From contig CADDYW010000008.1 in the NCBI GenBank assembly GCA_902810745.1, positions 1 through 64,000 on the forward strand: a stretch of DNA of 64,000 bases. Direction: 5' to 3'. Origin of the DNA: Chloroflexota bacterium. GTDB lineage: Bacteria > Chloroflexota > UBA6077 > FW602-bin22 > CADDYW01. Below the pieces are notes generated by a model that did not search any database, was not told where the DNA came from, and saw nothing but the letters and a program-made list of their open reading frames with translations. This document shows, piece after piece, positions 1-7,232 of the stretch. How positions within the stretch are numbered: the stretch's first letter is position 1; every line of letters starts with the position of its first letter. A program made the translations under genes and the position numbers.

Positions 1-32
1 TCAGTACCTTTGCACCGGGACGCCAGGAGACG

Positions 33-118
33 TTCACTACAGAGGCACAGAGCTGACGCGGAGGACACCGAGGAGATCGAAAATATTCTGCAGGCTTTCT
101 CTGTGCCTCGGTGGTGTG
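33..118. repeat. Imperfect inverted repeat, dispersed-repeat type
   Basis: Arms at 33-52 and 99-118 are complementary at 16 of 20 positions (core AGGCACAGAG / CTCTGTGCCT), separated by 46 nt. The wording 'cacagaggcacagag' is typical of intergenic palindromic repeats found in several environmental phyla; this comparison is from memory. The element lies just upstream of the acyl-CoA dehydrogenase. It could be transcribed as a hairpin in that leader or be only a repeat relic. Confidence 0.5.
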
Positions 119-165
119 ACTGCTACGTCCGGCACTTGACCCATCGGCTACAATGACCATTGAAG

Positions 166-1308
166 ATGAACGTTGACTATTTCGACCTCGACGCGTTCCT
201 CACGACGGAAGAGCGGCTCCTGCGGGACACGGTCCGCCAGTTCGTGGACGAGCGTTGCGCGCCGCACGTCGCCGAGTGGTTCGAGCAGGGCCGCTTTCCG
301 GTCGAGCTCGCGCGGGAGCTTGGCCAGCTCGGCTTGCTCGGGGCCGAGCTGGAACAGTTCGGCGGCGTGTCGCCCATTGGTTATGGCCTGATCTGCCAGG
401 AGCTCGAGCGAGGAGACTCCGGTCTGCGGAGCTTCTGTTCGGTCCAGAACAGCCTCGTCATGTTCCCAATCGCCCACTATGGATCGCCGGAGCAGCGGCA
501 GCAATGGCTACCTCGTCTGGCCGAAGGGAGTGCCATCGGCTGCTTCGGGCTAACTGAGCCCGAGCACGGCTCTGATCCGGCCAGCATGGAGACGACTGCG
601 CACTACGAAGACGGCAGGTGGACAATCCGGGGCTGTAAAGCGTGGATCACCAATGCCCCGATCTGCCACGTGGCAGTGATCTGGGCAAAGACCGGCCAGA
701 GCGCGGATACGATTCGCGGATTCCTCGTACCGAGCGACACGCCGGGCTTCGTCGTCGAATCGATCGAGCGCAAGCTGTCGATGCGCGCCTCCAGCACCGG
801 CATCATCTACCTGAACGACTGCGTCGTGCCCGACGCGAACCGACTTCCCGACGCGGTCGGGCTGAAGGCGCCCTTGAGCTGTCTGACCGAGGCGCGCTAC
901 GGCATCTGCTGGGGAGCGGTTGGCGCGATGCAATCGTGTTACGAGTCTGCGGTCAGCTATGCCAGGCAGCGGATGCAGTTCGGCCAGCCAATCGCCCAGT
1001 TTCAGCTCATCCAGGAAGGCCTGGTCGACATCATGACCAACATCGTCAGCTCGCAGCTCATGGCGTATCAGCTCGGACGCCTCAAGGCCGAGAAGCGCTT
1101 ACGCCACCAGCAGGTGTCACTCGTCAAGCGTCACAACGTCGCCGCTGCCCGCGCAGTCGCGGCACGCGCACGCAGCATCCTTGGCGCAAACGGGATTACG
1201 CTCGACTATCCGCCGATGCGGGTGATGGCCAACCTCGAGTCCGTCTACACCTACGAAGGGACTCACGAGATCCACACGCTGGTCGTCGGAGCTGACCTCG
1301 TGAAGTGA
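166..1308 (+). CDS. gcdH: Acyl-CoA dehydrogenase, glutaryl-CoA dehydrogenase type
   Basis: This is a flavin-dependent dehydrogenase of the acyl-CoA dehydrogenase superfamily, 380 residues, cytoplasmic. The FAD-binding block GCFGLTEPEHGSDP lies at about 126-139. The C-terminal YEGTHEIH block holds the candidate catalytic base Glu364. The segment around Arg88 (LRS, then SVQ-SLVM) matches the substrate-carboxylate-binding region of glutaryl-CoA dehydrogenases, which oxidise and decarboxylate glutaryl-CoA to crotonyl-CoA in lysine/tryptophan catabolism. I chose the ATG at 166; a TTG two codons upstream is also possible. The gene is monocistronic and converges on the zincin gene with an 11-nt gap. 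Substrate assignment is by motif only. Confidence 0.85.
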   Translation: MNVDYFDLDAFLTTEERLLRDTVRQFVDERCAPHVAEWFEQGRFPVELARELGQLGLLGAELEQFGGVSPIGYGLICQELERGDSGLRSFCSVQNSLVMFPIAHYGSPEQRQQWLPRLAEGSAIGCFGLTEPEHGSDPASMETTAHYEDGRWTIRGCKAWITNAPICHVAVIWAKTGQSADTIRGFLVPSDTPGFVVESIERKLSMRASSTGIIYLNDCVVPDANRLPDAVGLKAPLSCLTEARYGICWGAVGAMQSCYESAVSYARQRMQFGQPIAQFQLIQEGLVDIMTNIVSSQLMAYQLGRLKAEKRLRHQQVSLVKRHNVAAARAVAARARSILGANGITLDYPPMRVMANLESVYTYEGTHEIHTLVVGADLVK

Positions 1309-1319
1309 GGCAGCGTACG

Positions 1320-1709
1320 TCAGAAGGGCAGATCCTCCTCCTCGAATCCCCAGTGATGCGCGACCTCGTGCACGATCGTTCGGCGAATCTCTTCGACGAT
1401 CTCTTCCTCCGAGAGGCAGGCGCGCTCGATCGGGCGACGGAAGATCGTGATCCGATCCGGCAGCGTGGGGGGTTCGAGCAAGCCACGGGACGGACGCGGT
1501 ATTCCTTCGTACAGACCGAACAGTGTCTCCCCCGGCCCGAGGCCACCGGCCGCTCGCTGCTCGGACGTGGGCTCATCCGCGACGAGAATGGCGACATTGT
1601 CAAGGTAATGCTCGAAGCCACGCGGCAAACGACGCATTGCCGCTCGTACCAGTCTTTCGAAGCGGCGGCGATGGTGCTCTTCGACTCGGGCACAGTGTGC
1701 GCGTCGCAT
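1320..1709 (-). CDS. Zincin-like metallopeptidase family protein
   Basis: A small protein of 129 residues with a C-terminal zinc site HEVAHHWGF, in which His114, Glu115 and His118 form HExxH, followed by an acidic EEED run. This arrangement and length match the short 'metallopeptidase family / possible zinc metallopeptidase' group (PF06262-like), whose substrates are unknown. The ATG start is preceded by GGAGG only one base away, so the real start may differ slightly. It lies 11 nt downstream of the enolase-superfamily gene on the same strand, so the two are probably co-transcribed. Confidence 0.8.
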   Translation of the reverse strand: MRRAHCARVEEHHRRRFERLVRAAMRRLPRGFEHYLDNVAILVADEPTSEQRAAGGLGPGETLFGLYEGIPRPSRGLLEPPTLPDRITIFRRPIERACLSEEEIVEEIRRTIVHEVAHHWGFEEEDLPF

Positions 1710-1720
1710 ACCTCCGTCTC

Positions 1721-2803
1721 TCAGGTATGCTCCAGGTTCCAGCGAATGGCATCGCGGTCGACGATATAACCAATTCCTGGCTCGTCGCCCAGAGTGATGT
1801 AGCTGTCCTCGACTGCGACGGGCTGGACGATCGGCGGACGCGAGGGCTTTCGCCCGGCGTACAGTCCTACCTCGACGATCATACCGTTGGCAGCTCCCGC
1901 GACGCAGACGGCACCAACGTGAGGGTTACCGTGGGGCGCCATCGGAAGGTTGTGCGCAGCAGCATAATCGGCAATCTTCCGCCACTCGGTGATCCCGCCG
2001 CAGATGAGTGGATCTGCCTGGATGATGTCAGCCGCCCGCGCGTCGATCATCTCACGAAAGGCGTACCGTGTGCTGACATTCTCGCCCGTAGCTACCGGGA
2101 CGTCGAGAGCTCGGGCGACCTCGGCGCAGCCGCGATAATCCCACGGATAGACTGGCTCTTCCAGCCAGTATGGGTTGTAGGCATCGATCGCTCGGGCGAA
2201 CCGAATCGCCTCGGACGGCGTCCAGGCGTGATTCACGTCAACCATCAGCTCGATATTCGGCCCGATCGCCTCTCGGACCGCCCTGACCCGTGCGACGTCC
2301 TCCTGGAACGGCGCGCCTCCGACCTTCATCTTCACCGCCTTGAATCCCGCGTCGACAAATCCGACCATCTCGTCGACCAGCTCGGAGATGCCCTTGCCAT
2401 CCTGGTACATGCCACCGGCCGCGTACGCGCGCACCCGCTGACTCGCGCCACCCAGCAGCCGCCAGACCGGCTGCCCGAGCAGCTTACCGATGAGGTCCCA
2501 GATCGCCGCGTCGACGCGACTGATCGTCAGAACGTCGTCCATCTTCGGGTGTCGCCATCCCTGATAGAGGCGCGACCAGATCCGCTCGATCTCGAGCGGG
2601 TTCTCACCGACGATCATCTCTTTGAGCTCGTTTTCGACCAGCGACGGTGGGGCGGCAGCCGGACAGAATCCGGTCAGTCCCTGGTCCGAGAATACCTCGA
2701 CGTACCCGAAGATACGCTTCTGGTTTCGATAGCCGCCGTCGCTGTTCGGTCGGTCGCCCGGACCGAGATCGACGTAGACGGCCTTCACATCGGTAATCTT
2801 CAT
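1721..2803 (-). CDS. Mandelate racemase/muconate lactonizing enzyme family (enolase superfamily)
   Basis: A 360-residue cytoplasmic enzyme of the enolase superfamily that would abstract an alpha-proton from a carboxylate substrate bound to Mg2+. Visible landmarks are the KxK catalytic pair Lys158/Lys160, metal ligands Asp189 (VDVNHAW), Glu215 (EEP) and Glu241 (GEN), the general acid/base His291 (PHGNPH) and Glu311. This is the mandelate racemase subgroup rather than enolase; sugar-acid dehydratase activity is the commonest function there, but substrate cannot be read from sequence. The start ATG is preceded by GGAGAT at a suitable distance. It heads a two-gene minus-strand unit with the zincin. 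Confidence 0.85.
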   Translation of the reverse strand: MKITDVKAVYVDLGPGDRPNSDGGYRNQKRIFGYVEVFSDQGLTGFCPAAAPPSLVENELKEMIVGENPLEIERIWSRLYQGWRHPKMDDVLTISRVDAAIWDLIGKLLGQPVWRLLGGASQRVRAYAAGGMYQDGKGISELVDEMVGFVDAGFKAVKMKVGGAPFQEDVARVRAVREAIGPNIELMVDVNHAWTPSEAIRFARAIDAYNPYWLEEPVYPWDYRGCAEVARALDVPVATGENVSTRYAFREMIDARAADIIQADPLICGGITEWRKIADYAAAHNLPMAPHGNPHVGAVCVAGAANGMIVEVGLYAGRKPSRPPIVQPVAVEDSYITLGDEPGIGYIVDRDAIRWNLEHT

Positions 2804-3160
2804 CGTCTATCTCCATTCAGCGTTCGCCGGTGGTCGAGTAGGCACCGATAAGTGCCCGATTCACGCCTGCGCGGCCGTCATCATACAACAATTCTCGCGC
2901 CGTCGGGCATCCGGGCAGATGCCGGGCGATCGTGGGGATTCGTACGTCTCGCGTCGGCAGCTGCGTGAGTGGTTGCCGGCTCCGTCGGTGGGCTCGACAC
3001 TTCGATCACGCGCACGCCGACGCACCTTCCGAACCAGCGACGACCTCCACGACGTGCGTCTCGACGTCCAGCGAAGGTCAGCGCTCCAGACAGGCCCGGT
3101 ATGGCCGTCCCGAGACCTCGTCAGGCGAGGCGCGGAGCAGTGCCCGCGAGCGAGCCCTCG
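2804..3160. other. Intergenic region upstream of the enolase-superfamily gene
   Basis: No convincing gene. On the minus strand a TATGAT hexamer (2880-2885) is a plausible -10 box for the enolase-superfamily gene, without a good -35. A short stem (GGCAC 2841-2845 with GTGCC 2852-2856) would lie in its 5' leader. The remaining 200 bases toward the GerW-like stop codon show no coding pattern or repeat that I recognise. Confidence 0.35.
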
Positions 3161-3610
3161 CTACCTGCTCGCTCGGCCAATCCTGCGAAGCACTGCGACC
3201 ATCGCACCGAAGACAGCCAAACTAGCGATAGCGAGCTTGGTCGCATCGACGACCGGTTTTACCTGAACGCCATCCGGGCCAATCACGATGACGGCGACCG
3301 GTCGGCCGTGTGACCCGCCTCCGCCACCGCCCCCGCCCGCGATCTGTTCGGGCGCTGGCGACGAGGTGCCCTCCGCCTCCGGCGTCTCTGGACGGTGGAT
3401 CGGACGCGCCGGCCCGAAGCCCTTTCCATAGCCAAATCCTCCACCGGCGGCGATCTCGCTCGCCGTGATCACGGTGTAGGATCCGGACACGACCGGTTGA
3501 CCGAACACTGCCCCGGGCTGGGCGGCGGAGAAGATCTTCTCGATCACCTCGGCGCTGTGATCCAGGGCTTCATTAATCGCCGCGATGGAATGATTCGCTG
3601 ACTCGATCAC
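3161..3610 (-). CDS. GerW/YtfJ-like protein with C-terminal membrane segment
   Basis: A 149-residue protein. The N-terminal half has the GerW (sporulation protein YtfJ) pattern: an FGQPVVSG-YTVI strand, a GGGFGYGKGFG loop and a poly-Gly stretch before RPVAVIVI. The C-terminus adds a hydrophobic helix (LAIASLAVFGAMVAVL). GerW is known from endospore formers, but relatives are common in non-sporulating Actinobacteria and Chloroflexota, so sporulation should not be inferred. The start is GTG at 3610, because AAGGAG sits 7 nt upstream; it overlaps the preceding gene by 38 nt, which suggests translational coupling. Confidence 0.75.
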   Translation of the reverse strand: MIESANHSIAAINEALDHSAEVIEKIFSAAQPGAVFGQPVVSGSYTVITASEIAAGGGFGYGKGFGPARPIHRPETPEAEGTSSPAPEQIAGGGGGGGGSHGRPVAVIVIGPDGVQVKPVVDATKLAIASLAVFGAMVAVLRRIGRASR

Positions 3611-3890
3611 GTGCTCTCTCCTTTTTCCAGATCGATACGCCAAGCCGACTGATCGCGACGAGCAACGCGATGCCCACCAGTCCGATCTGCAGGCGACGTG
3701 TCACGTCAACAATGGGGATGCGCTGCACGTGGCCCGCGCGCTCGACGACGACGGCGACGGGCCGGTTCCAGACGACGGTGCTTCCTCGCACCCGCAGGAT
3801 CAGCGCCTGGGCCTCGGGTGTCACGCGGAGGTCGCCGACCGCGAACGTCTCGCCAGGGCGAGTAGTCCGCTGCAGCGTGACCTGATTCAT
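3573..3890 (-). CDS. Small membrane-anchored partner of the GerW-like protein
   Basis: A 105-residue protein with an N-terminal soluble part and one hydrophobic helix (LQIGLVGIALLVAI) near the C-terminus. The stretch RPVAVVV-G-VQRIPIVDVTRRL before the helix aligns with RPVAVIV-G-VQVKPVVDATKLA at the equivalent place in the downstream GerW-like protein, so the two share a C-terminal module. Start ATG 3890 or the adjacent ATG 3893, with AAGGA upstream. I know no function; joint expression and shared architecture suggest a membrane-associated pair. Confidence 0.65.
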   Translation of the reverse strand: MNQVTLQRTTRPGETFAVGDLRVTPEAQALILRVRGSTVVWNRPVAVVVERAGHVQRIPIVDVTRRLQIGLVGIALLVAISRLGVSIWKKERARDRVSESFHRGD

Positions 3891-4018
3891 CATTCCGTCC
3901 TTTTTCGCGTAAGCATACGACGGAAGCCATCTCGGAGGTAGATCGAGCCGAGTGACTCGCCCGTGCATCAGAACCTTCGACCCTCCAGGTTGCTCCGTCG
4001 GTTACGGACGGTCTCTCG

Positions 4019-4198
4019 ATGGTAACAGCCGGCCAGTTCAACCCGACTTACAACATTGGCTCGGGGCCAGATCCCCTGGCCGTAAAGCTCGCGGGCAAAG
4101 CGTCGGACACCCAGGTAACGGGGCTCGACGTCTCGCCGGCGATGGTCGAGATGGCAAAACGCGTGGGCCTGCCGGGCTGCTACCGTGCACCGTCCTAA
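4019..4198 (+). pseudogene. Remnant of a class I SAM-dependent methyltransferase
   Basis: A 59-codon reading frame reads YNIGSGPDPLAVKLA, then VTGLDVSPAMVEMAKRV, before a stop. The first piece is methyltransferase motif I (the SAM-binding Gly loop). The second is motif post-I, with the acidic residue at the end of strand 2. A complete enzyme needs about 200 residues, so this is only the SAM-binding N-terminal piece of a decayed gene. The ATG has no good ribosome-binding site, and downstream sequence runs into the convergent DUF3500 gene without the remaining motifs. No intact homologue is adjacent. Confidence 0.6.
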
Positions 4199-4261
4199 CC
4201 CGGCGAGGTTACTGGCACAGCTCGTTCCCGGGCGGGAGAGCGCCAATGTGGGTTTGCCACC

Positions 4262-5419
4262 TCAGTGCGCCAGGCGATAGTGCTCGGCCAGCAGATCGAT
4301 ACCGAAATCGCCTTCCGGGTCGCGCCAGACCGCGTGAATGTGGTTGGCATCGTTCTGGGTATTGTCGTACTCGATGAGCAGGCGTGGTCCCTGAATGCGA
4401 TAGTAGTGCGGTTGTCGACGCTCCTGTCCGCCAGCCCAGGCGAAGTGCATCGCGTCGAACGCCGTCCCGGTCAGTCGCGCCGCGTGAAGGTCAGCAAGCT
4501 CGTCCGGTAACCGATCGACGTACTGACGAATCAGCGCGGCGAATATCTCGCGCTGCGCGGGTGTCATCCGCGACGCAGCCAATCCCTTCGGCCGATTCTC
4601 GTAGCGCAGCGCCCCCCGGTCATTGGCGGGGGTCGATGGATGGCCGTGCTGATTGTCCGCGCCAAGAAACTCCTGCACCGAGGAAGCCGGCACCGTGCGC
4701 CCGAATAGCTGCGCCGCGGATCGTGGAAGCGCACCGACCTCGACAATGGGTCGGTTGGACTGGACAATGTCGGTCGGCGCGACTGGCGCCAGAACGGCGA
4801 TCGAGAGCTGCTCGGGATCCAGCGCTCGCAGCAATTCGCGGCCGAGGTCTTCCTCGCCGGCCAGGGGACGAAGCACCCCCGGCCCGACCAGACGTGCCTC
4901 GGCGGGATTCGCACCGAAGAACAGAGGCGTGGGCGACGCGATCCGCCCGTCGACGATCGTGTAGCTGACCGAGAGGTGATGGCCACCCACGCGCCATCCC
5001 CACGCCTTGCCGCCGGGCTGCCCAAAAACCGTCACGAAGTATAGCTGCGGATCGCGTCCTCGGCTTGGCATGGTCCGCCCCGGATACATCGTCCGCCAGC
5101 CCTCGATCGCGTCGAGGACGTTTTCGAGGCCCATGATCGTGGCCGCGGTTGCATAGCCGGGACCGCTCAGGCCGCAGGCGACGAGGCGGTGCGCCAAGCG
5201 CTGCTGAATGGGATCCATCTCTCCCAGCGGCAACCCACCTTGCTCGGTGGGCGTGTAGTACCACGCGGTGCGCTCGTCATTCGCGGGAAAATCATACGTC
5301 GCCTTCGCCCGCTGATCGGTCGAAAGCGAGGTGAGCCAATCGGTCGCCGCCTCCGTCATCCGCTCGACCAGAGCGCGCAGCTGATGGTCGCGAGTCCGGG
5401 CCGCCGCCGTCTCTCCCAT
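4262..5419 (-). CDS. DUF3500 family protein
   Basis: A 385-residue protein of the DUF3500 family, of unknown biochemical role. Family hallmarks visible are the GHHLS central strand (WGWRVGGHHLSVSYTI), the HFAWAGG segment, and the C-terminal block HYYRIQGPRLLIEYDNTQ followed by NHIHAVWRDPEGDFG. The conserved His/Asp/Asn residues would suit a metal site, but this is speculation. No signal peptide, so probably cytoplasmic. ATG at 5419 is chosen because GGAGG lies 8 nt before it; an in-frame ATG nine codons upstream has no such site. It is transcribed divergently from the ferritin-like gene. Confidence 0.8.
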   Translation of the reverse strand: MGETAAARTRDHQLRALVERMTEAATDWLTSLSTDQRAKATYDFPANDERTAWYYTPTEQGGLPLGEMDPIQQRLAHRLVACGLSGPGYATAATIMGLENVLDAIEGWRTMYPGRTMPSRGRDPQLYFVTVFGQPGGKAWGWRVGGHHLSVSYTIVDGRIASPTPLFFGANPAEARLVGPGVLRPLAGEEDLGRELLRALDPEQLSIAVLAPVAPTDIVQSNRPIVEVGALPRSAAQLFGRTVPASSVQEFLGADNQHGHPSTPANDRGALRYENRPKGLAASRMTPAQREIFAALIRQYVDRLPDELADLHAARLTGTAFDAMHFAWAGGQERRQPHYYRIQGPRLLIEYDNTQNDANHIHAVWRDPEGDFGIDLLAEHYRLAH

Positions 5420-5548
5420 CTCCGGTTCCTCCAACGTGCTCCGCATCGGCGCGCTCTACGCTCGCCGTGGCGACAGTATAGCATTCCGGGCCGCGCGGCA
5501 AGCTATGTGCGGGTGGGTATGGCTCATCCATCGTAACTGGAGGGTCCA

Positions 5549-5797
5549 ATGGCACAACCACTTCCAACGGCCGGTGGCAGGGTCGAAGCCCTCAGCGACG
5601 TGATGTACGACGTGGTCACCGAGCTCTACAACTGCAGCACGGCCGTCGATGCGCTGGACATGTACATCGACGATGCGAAAAGAGCAAACGATCAGCAGGC
5701 GCTTCAGGCGTTCGAGCAGATGCGCCAGGACGAACTGCGTCATTGCGATCTGCTGCGCGCCATCATCCGGAACCAGGTTCAGCAGGGGACCTTCTAA
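5549..5797 (+). CDS. Short ferritin-like helical protein, unknown function
   Basis: An 82-residue, almost wholly alpha-helical acidic protein with GGAGGG placed 3 nt before the ATG. Two predicted helices carry acidic residues, and the second contains DELRHCDLL, an ExxH-like metal-ligand spacing as in ferritin/rubrerythrin helices. The length corresponds to half of a four-helix bundle, so a dimer could assemble a di-metal site. That is inference; no named family is certain. The gene stands alone, divergent from DUF3500. Confidence 0.6.
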   Translation: MAQPLPTAGGRVEALSDVMYDVVTELYNCSTAVDALDMYIDDAKRANDQQALQAFEQMRQDELRHCDLLRAIIRNQVQQGTF

Positions 5798-6164
5798 GGG
5801 CGATTCGCGCAGAGCACGGGGGGCTTTTCCGCCCCGGGTGAAATCCGAGGCGTTTCATAAGCCAGGCCAGACAGAGACCACCAGGTCGCTTCCGCAGCTG
5901 GTCGGCCAGATTGCGCACGGGGCAGGTGCGCTCGGATCAGCGCGCCCCTCCGTCGCCGAAAACTCTGCTGAAAGGACCGAGTGGCACACGAGCCGCGGGA
6001 GGAGCGCGCCCAGCGTCACAATCCAGGGGCCTCGGGCGCGCCAACCGGCTCCCAGGGCCGCACCGCGCCCGGAGGCAGCCCAGGATTCTGCCGCCCGGTA
6101 CAGAAGTTGCCGAAAAAGCGTTGCGCGAACCGTTGCTTGACCCACACACCAGGGAGAGCCCTTG
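5798..6164. other. Intergenic region before the redox operon
   Basis: No gene recognised. A GC-rich hairpin (about 5816-5836, CGGGG with CCCCG) follows the ferritin-like gene and could terminate it, but there is no T-tract. The rest carries the leader of the redox operon; AGGGAGAG before ATG 6165 is the ribosome-binding site. No clear promoter is seen. Confidence 0.3.
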
Positions 6165-7220
6165 ATGCGCGAACGCGTGCTGCCGGCTGCCGCGGTGGCA
6201 AGCGCGGCTGCTGCGGTCCTCGTCGTTCTCATCTACGTTGGGTCCGGGGGGCTACGCGACTTCGACGCGGCACTGATCGGCTACGCTGTCGCAAGCGTGT
6301 TTGCCCTGGCCGCCGTTATCTACCGCTATGCCCTCTGGGTCACGCGTCCACCAACCAGGCTGTATCTCAACGCGGGCTGGTCGAGCTTTCTGTCCTGGAG
6401 GAACTTTCGCCAGTATACCACTCTGGTGCCAGTCGCCCTCTGGACACACATATTCGGCCAGACTTTCATCCTGAAGCGCGGGGCCAGGCGCTGGGCTGCC
6501 CACATGGCGATCTTCTGGGGAGTTCTGCTCTCGCTCGTGATCACGTTCCCGCTTACCTTCGGGTGGCTTCGCTTCACCCTGGTGCCGCCCCGCGAGTACC
6601 TGATCTGGGTTGTCGGCTTTCCACTCTTTCAGTTCCCGGTCGAGTCGGTCGTCGGCTTCGTGCTGTATCACGGCCTCGACTTTACCGCTGTGCTCCTCCT
6701 GATCGGGATCGCCCTGGCGTTCGGGCGGCGTGTCACCGACCTCGGACTACTCGCGACACAGCGATTCGAATTCGACCTGCTGCCATTGACACTGCTCTTC
6801 CTCATCGCGGTAACCGGCCTCGCCCTGACGGCATCATCACTCTTCTGGCGTGGGGCTTTCTACTGGTTTATCAGCCTCACGCACCAGGTCGTGGTCGTCA
6901 CCTGGCTACTCTCGCTCCCATTTGGGAAGTTCTTCCATATCGTCGAACGGCCCGCGAGCATTGGCGTCACACTCTATCAGACGGTCTATCGAGAGTTTGA
7001 GCAGGCTGATCCGCCAGGCGAGGTCTGGCACTGCGCGCGCTGTGGTCACGAGCTTCCGTCGCGTCGGTTCATTTCGGACCTGAAGGCAACGCTGGGCGCG
7101 TTGCACCAGGATTACACGCTTGGTGATGGCTTCGGATCGCTCGTGGATTACTGCCCGACCTGCAAGCGCGTTCTGCGGGGAGAAGCATACTTCCAACTGA
7201 TGAAGAATCGGTTCCTCTGA
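6165..7220 (+). CDS. Polytopic membrane subunit with C-terminal zinc-ribbon-like tail
   Basis: A 351-residue protein with about six to seven hydrophobic helices, and His residues in or near several of them (for example WTHIFGQT, AAHMAIFWG, YHGLDF, LTHQVVVV). This recalls NarI/DsrM-type quinol-oxidising cytochrome b subunits, so heme binding is plausible but unproven. The last 70 residues are soluble and contain CARCGHE and YCPTCKR, two Cys pairs likely to bind a metal. It is the first gene of the operon, 12 nt before the molybdoenzyme gene, so the likely job is exchanging electrons between the quinone pool and that enzyme. Start ATG 6165 has AGGGAG upstream. Confidence 0.6.
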   Translation: MRERVLPAAAVASAAAAVLVVLIYVGSGGLRDFDAALIGYAVASVFALAAVIYRYALWVTRPPTRLYLNAGWSSFLSWRNFRQYTTLVPVALWTHIFGQTFILKRGARRWAAHMAIFWGVLLSLVITFPLTFGWLRFTLVPPREYLIWVVGFPLFQFPVESVVGFVLYHGLDFTAVLLLIGIALAFGRRVTDLGLLATQRFEFDLLPLTLLFLIAVTGLALTASSLFWRGAFYWFISLTHQVVVVTWLLSLPFGKFFHIVERPASIGVTLYQTVYREFEQADPPGEVWHCARCGHELPSRRFISDLKATLGALHQDYTLGDGFGSLVDYCPTCKRVLRGEAYFQLMKNRFL

Positions 7221-7232
7221 GGACGTGCGGGT

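Noticed and set aside
1523-2851. 442-codon frame on the + strand
   Set aside because: Antisense to the enolase-superfamily enzyme and zincin, whose catalytic residues are all present on the minus strand.
3161-3610. GerW-like protein as evidence for an endospore former
   Set aside because: GerW relatives are common in non-sporulating phyla, and no other sporulation gene is present.
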